8,621 bases of DNA from positions 1 to 8,621 of the forward strand of contig DATHBT010000328.1 in NCBI GenBank assembly GCA_035295985.1, read 5' to 3'. A program made the translations under genes and the position numbers. Positions 1 to 7,868 of this stretch are shown here, piece by piece. Every line of letters begins with the position of its first letter. Position 1 is the stretch's first letter. The notes under the pieces are model-generated. The model saw nothing but the letters and a program-made list of their open reading frames with translations. It was not told the origin of the DNA and did no database searches. The DNA is from JAIVGV01 sp035295985. GTDB taxonomy: Bacteria; Acidobacteriota; Blastocatellia; Pyrinomonadales; Pyrinomonadaceae.

Positions 1-284
1 TTATAGACGCGCCCCTTCGCGCCGACGCGCGCGCCGCGGCGCGGCGCGCTGCCGCGCTTCGAGACGACCCACAGCTCGCCCGTGCCGTCGTCCACCTTGT
101 AGGCCCCGCCGACGAAGGGAACGGAGTAGCTGTCCTCGACAGTCCCCGTGATGCCGACCTCCTTGTTGTAGTAGCGGTCGGGGTTGTCCAGAATCTTCCC
201 GATGGTGGTCTTCTCGCAGGCGGCCGAGAGCGCGGCGGCGGCGAGCAAGAGTGCGAGGGCGAGCTGGTTACGGCGTGAGCGCAT
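1..284 (-). CDS. Small lipoprotein with OB-fold-like domain, C-terminus cut by window edge
   Basis: The reading frame opens at ATG 284-282 and runs off the left edge after 94 codons with no stop, so the C-terminus is missing. An excellent ribosome site, AAGGAGGAG at 291-299, lies 6 bases before the ATG and fixes the start. Residues 1-22 form a signal peptide (Arg-rich start, then a Leu/Ala core), followed by a lipobox-like LSAAC with Cys23 as the predicted lipidated residue; Ser rather than Leu at -3 makes it imperfect. Residues about 28-94 contain ILDNPDRYYNKEVGITGTV, then a Gly-Gly turn, a VDDGTGELWVVS strand-turn-strand and a basic GARVGAKGRV segment. This pattern resembles small bacterial OB-fold (tRNA_anti-like) periplasmic or outer-membrane proteins. 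The DDGTG turn is typical of such folds. The ligand and function are unknown. It sits downstream of the aldehyde dehydrogenase on the same strand, separated by a hairpin-forming repeat, so it is probably transcribed separately. No convincing sigma-70 promoter was seen in 300-335. Confidence 0.8.
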   Translation of the reverse strand, partial: MRSRRNQLALALLLAAAALSAACEKTTIGKILDNPDRYYNKEVGITGTVEDSYSVPFVGGAYKVDDGTGELWVVSKRGSAPRRGARVGAKGRVY

Positions 285-335
285 GAGCGTCTCCTCCTTC
301 GAAACTTAAGACTTTTGTCAGGGGAGAGCGGGCGG

Positions 336-417
336 AAATGATGAACGAGGAACGCGGAATGATGAATGAAAGAACCTGTTTCCCAGTTCATCATTCATCA
401 TTCCGCGTTCATCATTT
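336..417. repeat. Heptamer-periodic inverted repeat after the aldehyde dehydrogenase stop
   Basis: The left arm consists of 7-base units starting at 337, 344, 351, 358 and 365, each beginning with AA (consensus AAYGNNG, for example AATGATG and AACGCGG). On the minus strand the right arm shows the same phasing, with units at 416-410, 409-403, 402-396, 395-389 and 388-382. Positions 351-369 pair perfectly with 391-409 (19 bp). Positions 336-343 pair with 410-417 (8 bp), leaving one unpaired heptamer (344-350) that is a near-copy of its neighbour. The loop is 21 bases. The repeat ends 3 bases from the aldehyde dehydrogenase stop codon, which is where a terminator would sit, but no U tract follows the stem. 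It is AT-richer than the flanking genes. Termination is inferred; the repeat structure is read directly. Confidence 0.85.
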
Positions 418-420
418 GTC

Positions 421-1926
421 TTAGTTGCCGAACCAGCCGATGGGTTTGCCCGAAAGATCGACCCAGACGCTCTTGATCTGCGTGTAGAGGTCGAGGGCGT
501 GGCGGCCCATCTCGCGGCCGTAGCCCGACTGCTTGTAGCCGCCGAAGGGCGACGCGGCGTTGAACATGTTGTAGGTGTTAATCCAGACGACGCCGGCCTT
601 CACCTTCCTGGCGAAGCTGTGGGCGCGCGTGATGTCCTTCGTCCAGATGCCCGCCGAGAGGCCGTAGATCGTCTCGTTTGCCTGCCTGATCAGATCGTCC
701 TCGTCGGAGAAGGTGATGACGGACGTGACGGGGCCGAAGATTTCTTCCTGCGCCACGCGCATCTCGTTCTTCACCTCGGAGAAGATCGTCGGCCGGAAGA
801 AGTACCCTTTCTGGAACTTCTCTTCCAACTCGGGCGAGCAGCCGCCGGAGAAGATCGTCGCGCCCTCGCCCGTGGCGATCTCGCAGTAGCTCTTGATGCG
901 GTTGAGTTGCTCCTCGGAGACCTGCGGCCCCATCTGCGTCGCTTTGTCCTGCGGATCGCCGACCTTGATCTTCTCGGCCTTCTGTTTGAAGCGTTCGAGG
1001 AACTCGTCCTTGATCTCCTCGTGCAGGAAGAGGCGCGAGCCGGCGCAGCAGACCTGCCCCTGGTTGAAGAAGATGCCCATCATCGCGCCGTTGACGGCCT
1101 GCTCCATGTCGGCGTCGGCGAAGACGATGTTCGGGGCCTTGCCGCCGAGTTCGAGCGAGACCTTCTTCAGGTTGTCGGCCGCGGCGTGCGCGATCAGCTT
1201 GCCGACCTCGGTCGAGCCGGTGAAGGCGATCTTGTCAATGTCTTTGTGGCCGGCGAGCGCAGCGCCGGCCGTCTCGCCGTAGCCGGGGACTATGTTGACG
1301 ACGCCTTCGGGGAAGCCGGCCTCCTCAAAGAGCTTGCCCAGTTCCATCGCCGTGACGGGCGTCTGCTCGGCGGGCTTCAAGACGACTGTGTTGCCGGCGG
1401 CGAGCGCGGGCGCGAGCTTCCACGCGGCCATCAGCAGCGGGAAGTTCCACGGGATGATCTGGCCGCAGACGCCGATGGGTTCGCGCAGGGTGTAGTTGAA
1501 CATCTGGCCGGGGACGGGGATCGTCTCGCCCTCGATCTTCGTGGCCCAGCCTGCGAAGTACTCGAAGTTCTCGACGACCTGCGGGATGTCAACGTAGAGC
1601 GACTCCCTGATGGGCTTCCCGTTGTCGGCCGTCTCAAGCTCGGCCAGCTCCTTCGCGCGCGACTCGATGAGCTGCGCGAGCTTGTACATCAGCCGGCCGC
1701 GGTCGCGCGCCGACATCTTCGACCACTTGCCTTCGAAGGCGCGGCGGGCGGCGGCGACGGCGCGGTCGATGTCGGCCGCGTCGCCCTCGGCCACCTCGGC
1801 GAGCGTCTCGCCGGTCGAGGGGTTGGGCGTCGCGAAGGTCTTGCCGGACTCGGCGTCCGTCCACTTGCCGTCGATGAAGAGCTGGTATTTGCGGGGTGTC
1901 TCTGTCGCGGATTGCGGGGCTGACAT
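421..1926 (-). CDS. Aldehyde dehydrogenase, NAD(P)-dependent, class 1/2-like
   Basis: This 501-residue protein is a full-length ALDH-superfamily enzyme that oxidises an aldehyde to a carboxylate with NAD(P)+ in the cytoplasm. All key residues are visible. PWNFP at 159-163 carries the oxyanion-hole Asn161. KPAEQTP places the cofactor-binding Lys at 184. FTGSTEVG is at 235-242. LELGG at 258-262 holds the general base Glu259. NQGQVCCAGSR at 288-298 holds the nucleophile Cys293 with an adjacent Cys294. EEIFGPV holds Glu395, and the C-terminal SPFGGYKQSGYGRE (459-472) closes the active site. Length and motif spacing match tetrameric ALDH1/ALDH2-type enzymes. The exact substrate cannot be read from the sequence: retinal-like, acetaldehyde, and betaine or phenylacetaldehyde-type roles are all possible. 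The ATG start is set by AAGGAG at 1935-1940, 8 bases upstream, and a possible promoter lies at 1999-2027. A 201-base gap with a hairpin repeat separates it from acnA, so it is probably its own transcription unit. Confidence 0.95.
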   Translation of the reverse strand: MSAPQSATETPRKYQLFIDGKWTDAESGKTFATPNPSTGETLAEVAEGDAADIDRAVAAARRAFEGKWSKMSARDRGRLMYKLAQLIESRAKELAELETADNGKPIRESLYVDIPQVVENFEYFAGWATKIEGETIPVPGQMFNYTLREPIGVCGQIIPWNFPLLMAAWKLAPALAAGNTVVLKPAEQTPVTAMELGKLFEEAGFPEGVVNIVPGYGETAGAALAGHKDIDKIAFTGSTEVGKLIAHAAADNLKKVSLELGGKAPNIVFADADMEQAVNGAMMGIFFNQGQVCCAGSRLFLHEEIKDEFLERFKQKAEKIKVGDPQDKATQMGPQVSEEQLNRIKSYCEIATGEGATIFSGGCSPELEEKFQKGYFFRPTIFSEVKNEMRVAQEEIFGPVTSVITFSDEDDLIRQANETIYGLSAGIWTKDITRAHSFARKVKAGVVWINTYNMFNAASPFGGYKQSGYGREMGRHALDLYTQIKSVWVDLSGKPIGWFGN

Positions 1927-1998
1927 AAAGATTTCTCCTTAATTTTCTTCCAGAAAGGTTTTTCGCAGGAGGCACGAGGGGCTTGATTTCATGCCGCT

Positions 1999-2027
1999 AA
2001 TTTACACCGACAGGCAGGGAAAGTCTA
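1999..2027 (-). promoter_or_regulatory. Candidate sigma-70 promoter for the aldehyde dehydrogenase
   Basis: On the minus strand TAGACT (2027-2022) is followed by a 17-base spacer and TAAATT (2004-1999). Each hexamer matches 4 of 6 consensus bases with optimal spacing, in an AT-richer island. Transcription would begin near 1992 and give a leader of about 65 bases before the ATG at 1926. This is a pattern match only; no transcript data support it. Confidence 0.4.
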
Positions 2028-2029
2028 AG

Positions 2030-2127
2030 TTAGCTGTTAGCGATTAGCTGTTAGCTATTAGCCAGAAGAAGACAGCTTTCAGCCCTCGTTCCGATTTTTG
2101 GTTTTGCTAACAGATAACAGCTAATCG

Positions 2128-2135
<8 letters not shown>
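2030..2135. repeat. Tandem heptamer array in inverted-repeat form, overlapping the acnA stop
   Basis: Five contiguous 7-base units start at 2030, 2037, 2044, 2051 and 2058, and each begins with TTAGC (TTAGCTG occurs twice). On the opposite side, units starting at 2108, 2115, 2122 and 2129 each begin with TAA (for example TAACAGC) and are the reverse complement of the same family. Positions 2037-2062 pair with 2106-2131 over 26 positions with 2 mismatches, enclosing a 43-base loop. The right arm covers the acnA stop codon (2128-2130) and the array continues into its last two codons, so the repeat has probably shaped the protein's extreme C-terminus. The position suggests an acnA terminator, although no U tract follows either arm. 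Confidence 0.85.
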
Positions 2136-5070
<2,935 letters not shown>

Positions 5071-5218
5071 AGGATTTTTCCAATCGCCGGGCGAGACGCG
5101 GTCTCCGGGCGTGCCGCCGGTACGGGACGCGAGGCGTCAGACGCCAGAGCGCGCGCCTTCAAGGCCGCCGACGCGTCGCACCGATCACTGTTGGCTGACG
5201 GATTGACAAGTAAGTCTC

Positions 5219-5247
5219 AGTTTACGAACCGCCCCGCCGCCCGTCAA
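5219..5247 (-). promoter_or_regulatory. Candidate sigma-70 promoter for acnA
   Basis: On the minus strand TTGACG (5247-5242, 5 of 6 consensus bases) is followed by exactly 17 bases and TAAACT (5224-5219, 4 of 6). This is the best promoter-like pattern in the divergent region and stands out in GC-rich DNA. Predicted transcription starts near 5212, giving a leader of about 140 bases before the acnA ATG at 5070. Such a leader is long enough to carry post-transcriptional control. Confidence 0.5.
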
Positions 5248-5316
5248 GCAAGCCCTCCGCGCCCCGCCCGTGGCGCGTCGGAGCCGTTGCCCCTTGCCCT
5301 TTTCCCGCCGCACCTG

Positions 5317-5325
5317 TGCTATATT
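5317..5325 (+). promoter_or_regulatory. Candidate extended -10 promoter for the acidic-protein gene
   Basis: TGCTATATT has the form TGnTATAAT with 5 of 6 matches in the hexamer (5320-5325). A TTGCCC lies upstream at 5294-5299, but its 20-base spacer is too long for a normal -35 pairing, so activity would rest on the extended -10. Transcription near 5332 would give a leader of about 135 bases that includes the heptamer array at 5410-5451. This is tentative. Confidence 0.35.
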
Positions 5326-5409
5326 CCGGCCAGTCAGCAACCAACTTTCAGCCGTCAATTTTTTATCGCCCTCGCACAACACGCGGGGACACGCGGCTAC
5401 CGTCAGTTT

Positions 5410-5451
5410 GTTCTGCTGCCTGCTATCAGCCAGCGGCTAATAGCCAACAGC
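5410..5451. repeat. Heptamer array in the leader of the acidic-protein gene
   Basis: Six consecutive 7-base units begin at 5410, 5417, 5424, 5431, 5438 and 5445, and every one ends in GC; the last four follow a YANCAGC-like consensus (TATCAGC, CAACAGC). The family is the same as the TAACAGC units at 2108-2135: the ten bases GGCTAATAGC at 5435-5444 are the exact reverse complement of 2054-2063. Positions 5422-5431 can pair with 5435-5444 at 9 of 10 positions around a 3-base loop, giving a hairpin 11 bases before the GAGGAG ribosome site at 5456-5461. This could affect translation, or it may simply be repeat insertion into the leader. Confidence 0.75.
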
Positions 5452-5467
5452 TTTTGAGGAGAGCGAG

Positions 5468-5866
5468 ATGCCGAAGAAGACGCCGGAAAATTTCCAGTAC
5501 CTGAGCAATGACCCCGCGAACGTGCCCGACCCGGAGATCGAGGAGTTCATGGAGGAGGAGATCGCGCGCGCGCCGAAAGACCCGGAACAGCTCTCGCGCC
5601 GTCTGCGCAACAACACCGCCGCCTCGCCCACGGACGCGGGCGGCGACCTCGACGCCTCCTGGGAGGACGTGAACGACAGCGGGACGGAATCGGTCGCCGG
5701 CGACAACCCGACGCCCGACCAGTCGCTCGTCGAGGAGAACGCGCGCGCCGTCGGCGTCTCCTACGAGGACAACGAGGAGCTGGAGTTCATCGACAAGATC
5801 GACCGCCGCGACCGCAACCGCTTCGAACTCGACCCGCGCTCGAAGACCGAAGACGACACCATCTGA
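5468..5866 (+). CDS. Small acidic protein, DUF6335-like
   Basis: This 132-residue protein has no signal peptide or membrane segment, so it is probably a soluble cytoplasmic protein. It is strongly acidic: by count 35 Asp/Glu against 15 Lys/Arg. The C-terminal half has a pattern I recognise from a family common in cyanobacteria (DUF6335): GGDLDASWEDVNDSGTES (58-75), then GDNPTPDQ (78-85), AVGVSYEDNEEL (94-105), and a terminal RDRNRFELDP (114-123). The N-terminal 50 residues (PDPEIEEFMEEE, then a DPEQLSRRLR helix) are less conserved in my memory. The family's function is unknown. The start is supported by GAGGAG at 5456-5461, 6 bases before ATG 5468. It is the only plus-strand gene in the window, divergent from acnA and convergent with the cyclophilin gene, hence probably monocistronic. 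Family assignment is from memory; the acidic composition and motifs are read directly. Confidence 0.85.
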   Translation: MPKKTPENFQYLSNDPANVPDPEIEEFMEEEIARAPKDPEQLSRRLRNNTAASPTDAGGDLDASWEDVNDSGTESVAGDNPTPDQSLVEENARAVGVSYEDNEELEFIDKIDRRDRNRFELDPRSKTEDDTI

Positions 5867-5878
5867 AAACCGTAAACC

Positions 5879-5938
5879 GTAAACCGAGACGGGTGACAGG
5901 AGAAGAAAGGTTTTCTCCTGTCACCCGTCTCGGTTTAC
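5879..5938. terminator. Perfect 26-bp inverted repeat between convergent stops (terminator-like)
   Basis: Positions 5879-5904 are exactly complementary to 5913-5938 around an 8-base loop (5905-5912). The structure lies 12 bases after the stop of the plus-strand acidic-protein gene and 9 bases after the stop of the minus-strand cyclophilin gene, as a bidirectional terminator would. There is no run of T on either exit side, so it is not a classical intrinsic terminator. The arms are made of heptamers: AAACCG starts units at 5867, 5874 and 5881, GAC starts units at 5888 and 5895, and the 7-mer CTGTCAC recurs at 5918 and 5939, exactly 21 bases apart. The inverted repeat is certain; termination is inferred from position. 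Confidence 0.7.
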
Positions 5939-5947
5939 CTGTCACGG

Positions 5948-6619
5948 CTATTTAAAGTTTGCGCGGGGCGCGAGCGTGACGCTCTTCACCATGATCTTGA
6001 CGGCGGGGCGGCTCGTGCCTTCGACGACCTTGTCGCCGGCGATCACATCGGCGTTGGCGATCCCTTCGATGACGCGGCCGAAGACGGTGTAGCGGTTGTC
6101 GAAGGCGGGCTGGCGCTTGAGCGTGACGAAGAACTGGCAGTTGGCCGAGTTCACGTCCTGCGCGCGGGCCGCGCCGACGATGCCGCGGTCGTATGGCACG
6201 TCGCTGAACTCGGCGGGCAGGTTCGGCAGGCCGGAGCTGCCCGTCCCGTCGTTTTCGGGAACGGCGTCGCGCGAGTTGGGGTCGCCGCCCTGGATGATGC
6301 CGAGTTCCGGGTCGATGCGGTGGATCGACGTGCCGTCGTAGAACTTCTGCCGGGCGAGCGTCTTGAAACGCTCGACCATCTGCGGCGCGAGGTTCGGGTA
6401 GAGTTCGACAACTATGCGGCCGTAGTCGGTCTCGATGACGGCGGCCTCGGCGTCGGCTTCCGGCTTCACGCCGCGCTTGACGGGCGCGCCCACGTCTTCG
6501 TCGTCGAAGGTCTTCTCCGCAAGCTTCTGATCGCCCCCGCAGCCCGCGGCGGACAGCGCGAGGGCGAGGCAAACGGACGCTGCGAACGCGCGCGCGTGAA
6601 TCAGCTTCGTCGCAAACAA
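5948..6619 (-). CDS. Cyclophilin-type peptidyl-prolyl isomerase, exported lipoprotein
   Basis: This 223-residue protein would catalyse cis-trans isomerisation of Xaa-Pro bonds to assist folding of exported proteins. Residues 1-26 are a signal peptide ending in LSAAGC, with Cys27 the predicted lipid anchor; residues 28-57 are a charged linker. The cyclophilin domain spans about 59-217: IETDYGRIVVELYPNLAP opens it, HRIDPELGIIQGGDP (100-114) holds the catalytic-type Arg101 and Gln110, and NCQFFVTL (160-167) holds Gln162 and Phe164. Compared with human CypA the Arg-to-Gln spacing is one residue longer, and the positions of Trp121 and His126 are not conserved, so cyclosporin binding is unlikely and activity may differ. 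The start is TTG (6619-6617), there being no in-frame ATG that keeps the signal peptide; AGGGG lies about 10 bases upstream. It follows dtd by 81 bases, with a weak hairpin in the gap. Similar lipoprotein cyclophilins are common in several phyla. Confidence 0.9.
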   Translation of the reverse strand: MFATKLIHARAFAASVCLALALSAAGCGGDQKLAEKTFDDEDVGAPVKRGVKPEADAEAAVIETDYGRIVVELYPNLAPQMVERFKTLARQKFYDGTSIHRIDPELGIIQGGDPNSRDAVPENDGTGSSGLPNLPAEFSDVPYDRGIVGAARAQDVNSANCQFFVTLKRQPAFDNRYTVFGRVIEGIANADVIAGDKVVEGTSRPAVKIMVKSVTLAPRANFK

Positions 6620-6650
6620 TCTCTTGAGTCCCCTTCAATCGAAATTCGCC

Positions 6651-6690
6651 GCGGGCGTCGAAGGCCCCGGCACTGCCATAAGACGCCCGC
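6651..6690 (-). repeat. GC-rich hairpin between dtd and the cyclophilin gene
   Basis: GCGGGCGTC at 6651-6659 pairs perfectly with 6682-6690 around a 22-base loop, between the dtd stop (6701) and the cyclophilin start (6619). On the minus strand it is followed by AATTTCG, which is AT-richer but not a true U tract. It could attenuate transcription from dtd into the cyclophilin gene or be chance in GC-rich DNA. It shows no heptamer period. Confidence 0.3.
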
Positions 6691-6700
6691 CGCGGCCGTC

Positions 6701-7150
6701 TCAGAAAAGCTTCCGGCTGTCGAGCAGGATCGTCACCGGCCCGTCGTTGACCAGTTCGACCTCCATCATCGCGCGGAAGCTCCCGGTCTCGACCTTACCG
6801 ATCAAGTTGCGCGCTTCGGCGACGAAGACCTCGTAGAGCCGCGCGGCCTCTTCGGGCGGCGCGGCCTCGATCCAAGACGGCCTGCGGCCCCGGCGCACGT
6901 CGCCGTAAAGCGTGAACTGCGAAACGACGAGCAACGCGCCGCCCGTCTCCGCGAGCGACAGGTTCATCCGCCCCTCCGCGTCGTCGAAGACGCGAAGCGC
7001 GGCGATCTTCTCCGCGAGGTAGGCCGCATCCCGTTCCGTGTCGTCGCGCGCTACGCCCAGCAGCACGAGCGCGCCCGCGCCGATCTCGCCTACCGTCTCC
7101 CCTCCGACGCGAACACTGGCGCGCGTCACGCGCTGGAACACGGCCCGCAC
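6701..7150 (-). CDS. dtd: D-aminoacyl-tRNA deacylase
   Basis: Dtd hydrolyses D-amino acids (and mischarged glycine) from tRNA, preventing their entry into translation; it is a cytoplasmic homodimer. The 149-residue length is typical. The N-terminal MRAVFQRVTRASVRV matches the family's opening strand. SQFTLYGD (77-84) is the first signature, and NDGPVT (134-139), carrying the Gly-Pro pair that forms the cross-subunit chiral selectivity site, is the second. All active-site features are therefore present. The start is a GTG (7150-7148), only 4 bases after the TAA of the DUF4337 gene; no clear Shine-Dalgarno sequence is seen, which fits translation by coupling to the upstream gene. The frame ends in TGA at 6701-6703. 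Confidence 0.96.
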   Translation of the reverse strand: MRAVFQRVTRASVRVGGETVGEIGAGALVLLGVARDDTERDAAYLAEKIAALRVFDDAEGRMNLSLAETGGALLVVSQFTLYGDVRRGRRPSWIEAAPPEEAARLYEVFVAEARNLIGKVETGSFRAMMEVELVNDGPVTILLDSRKLF

Positions 7151-7154
7151 GATC

Positions 7155-7787
7155 TTAGAACGGCAGCGGGAAGAGCAGGAAGTAGCCGTTGATCATCAGC
7201 ACGGTGGCGACCGCGCCGGCGGCGAGCGAGACGACGACGATCATGCGCGAGTTGGCGAGGATGGCGACCGAGGCGAGCACGATGGCGATCTGGAAGAGCG
7301 CCTCGGCGAAGTCGAAGTTCGGGTCCTGATCCTGCGCGCGGTCGCGCAACGACTCGTAGTGCTTGGCCCGCGCCGTCAACTCCTTCTTGCCCTCGCCCCT
7401 GATCGGGTTCGCCGGGTCTTCGCGATCCGGCTCGCTCTCGTAGCGCGCGACCGTGTCGCGGTACGTCTTGATCTTCTGTTCGAGCGCGGCGCGCGCCTCC
7501 GGCGACATCGAGCCGCCGGAGACGGTCAACTCACTCTCCAGCTCGTCGGCGGCGAGGCGGAAGGCCGTCTGGCGGATGTTCTTCGCCTGGTAAAAGTTCC
7601 AGGTGTCGCTCGCCTGGATGTTGTTGTTGAAGATGTCCTCGGCTGCGTTGCCCCCGCCGAGGCTCGTGATGGCGAGCAGCATCGCCATGAAGGCGATGAG
7701 CAGCGCCACCCGCGAGCGGAAGCGCTCCTCCGCATCGTTCTCGGCCCGCGCCTCGGCCACCGCCTCGGCCGCGTCGTTAGCGTCCAT
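7155..7787 (-). CDS. DUF4337 family inner-membrane protein
   Basis: This 210-residue protein fits the DUF4337 pattern. There is a short acidic cytoplasmic N-terminus (1-25). The first membrane segment is at about 27-43, followed immediately by the signature TSLGGGNAAEDIFNNNIQAS (41-60) and a DTWNFYQAKNIRQT helix (61-74). A charged middle region (80-155) is likely helical or coiled-coil and contains an ALEQKIKTYRDTVARYES stretch. It ends with two closely spaced membrane segments at about 161-178 and 182-206. DUF4337 has no established function as far as I know. The start is ATG 7787-7785, with no strong ribosome site close by; GGGGAG lies farther upstream than usual. It is followed after 4 bases by dtd, the tightest gene junction in the window. 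Family recognition is from memory of the GGGNA/NIQAS/WxFYQAK signature. Confidence 0.9.
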   Translation of the reverse strand: MDANDAAEAVAEARAENDAEERFRSRVALLIAFMAMLLAITSLGGGNAAEDIFNNNIQASDTWNFYQAKNIRQTAFRLAADELESELTVSGGSMSPEARAALEQKIKTYRDTVARYESEPDREDPANPIRGEGKKELTARAKHYESLRDRAQDQDPNFDFAEALFQIAIVLASVAILANSRMIVVVSLAAGAVATVLMINGYFLLFPLPF

Positions 7788-7846
7788 ATCGAGACTTTAA
7801 AACTCCCCATTCAAATTCGGCTGCTAAAACTTCGGATCACGCATGT

Positions 7847-7865
7847 GCGCGGCGACGCCCCGCGC
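7847..7865 (-). repeat. Short GC hairpin after the SDR stop
   Basis: GCGCGG (7847-7852) pairs with CCGCGC (7860-7865) around a 7-base loop, 3 bases past the SDR stop codon. It has terminator-like placement, but the stem is only 6 bp and no U tract follows on the minus strand. In DNA this rich in G and C it may be chance. Confidence 0.25.
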
Positions 7866-7868
7866 GCC

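Larger units (their letters stand above)
5071..5467. other. Divergent intergenic region between acnA and the acidic-protein gene
   Basis: These 397 bases separate two divergently transcribed genes and hold no credible protein-coding or RNA gene. From left to right there is a GC-rich acnA leader (5071-5212) with a small perfect GGCGT/ACGCC hairpin at about 5135-5147; a minus-strand promoter candidate (5219-5247); a plus-strand extended -10 candidate (5317-5325); a short group of CAGC-ending heptamers (5332-5352); an unmatched T run (5358-5364); a direct repeat of ACACGCGG (5379 and 5389); and a clear heptamer array (5410-5451) just before the ribosome site of the downstream gene. An antisense frame stays open through the region but looks like an artefact of GC bias. 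Confidence 0.7.

Noticed and set aside
499..1923. 474-codon plus-strand open frame antisense to the aldehyde dehydrogenase
   Set aside because: The minus strand has all ALDH catalytic motifs; the antisense product is low-complexity and unlike any family I know.
5203..5208. Perfect TTGACA on the plus strand as a -35 box
   Set aside because: No -10-like hexamer is found 15-19 bases downstream; the region there reads GAACCGCC.
5353..5366. T run at 5358-5364 as the tail of an intrinsic terminator
   Set aside because: No GC stem immediately precedes it on the plus strand, and there is no gene ending upstream to be terminated.
5952..6638. Second minus-strand frame (TTG start at 6638) overlapping the cyclophilin gene
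   Set aside because: Its product is Arg-rich and featureless, whereas the frame at 5948-6619 has a signal peptide and a complete cyclophilin domain.
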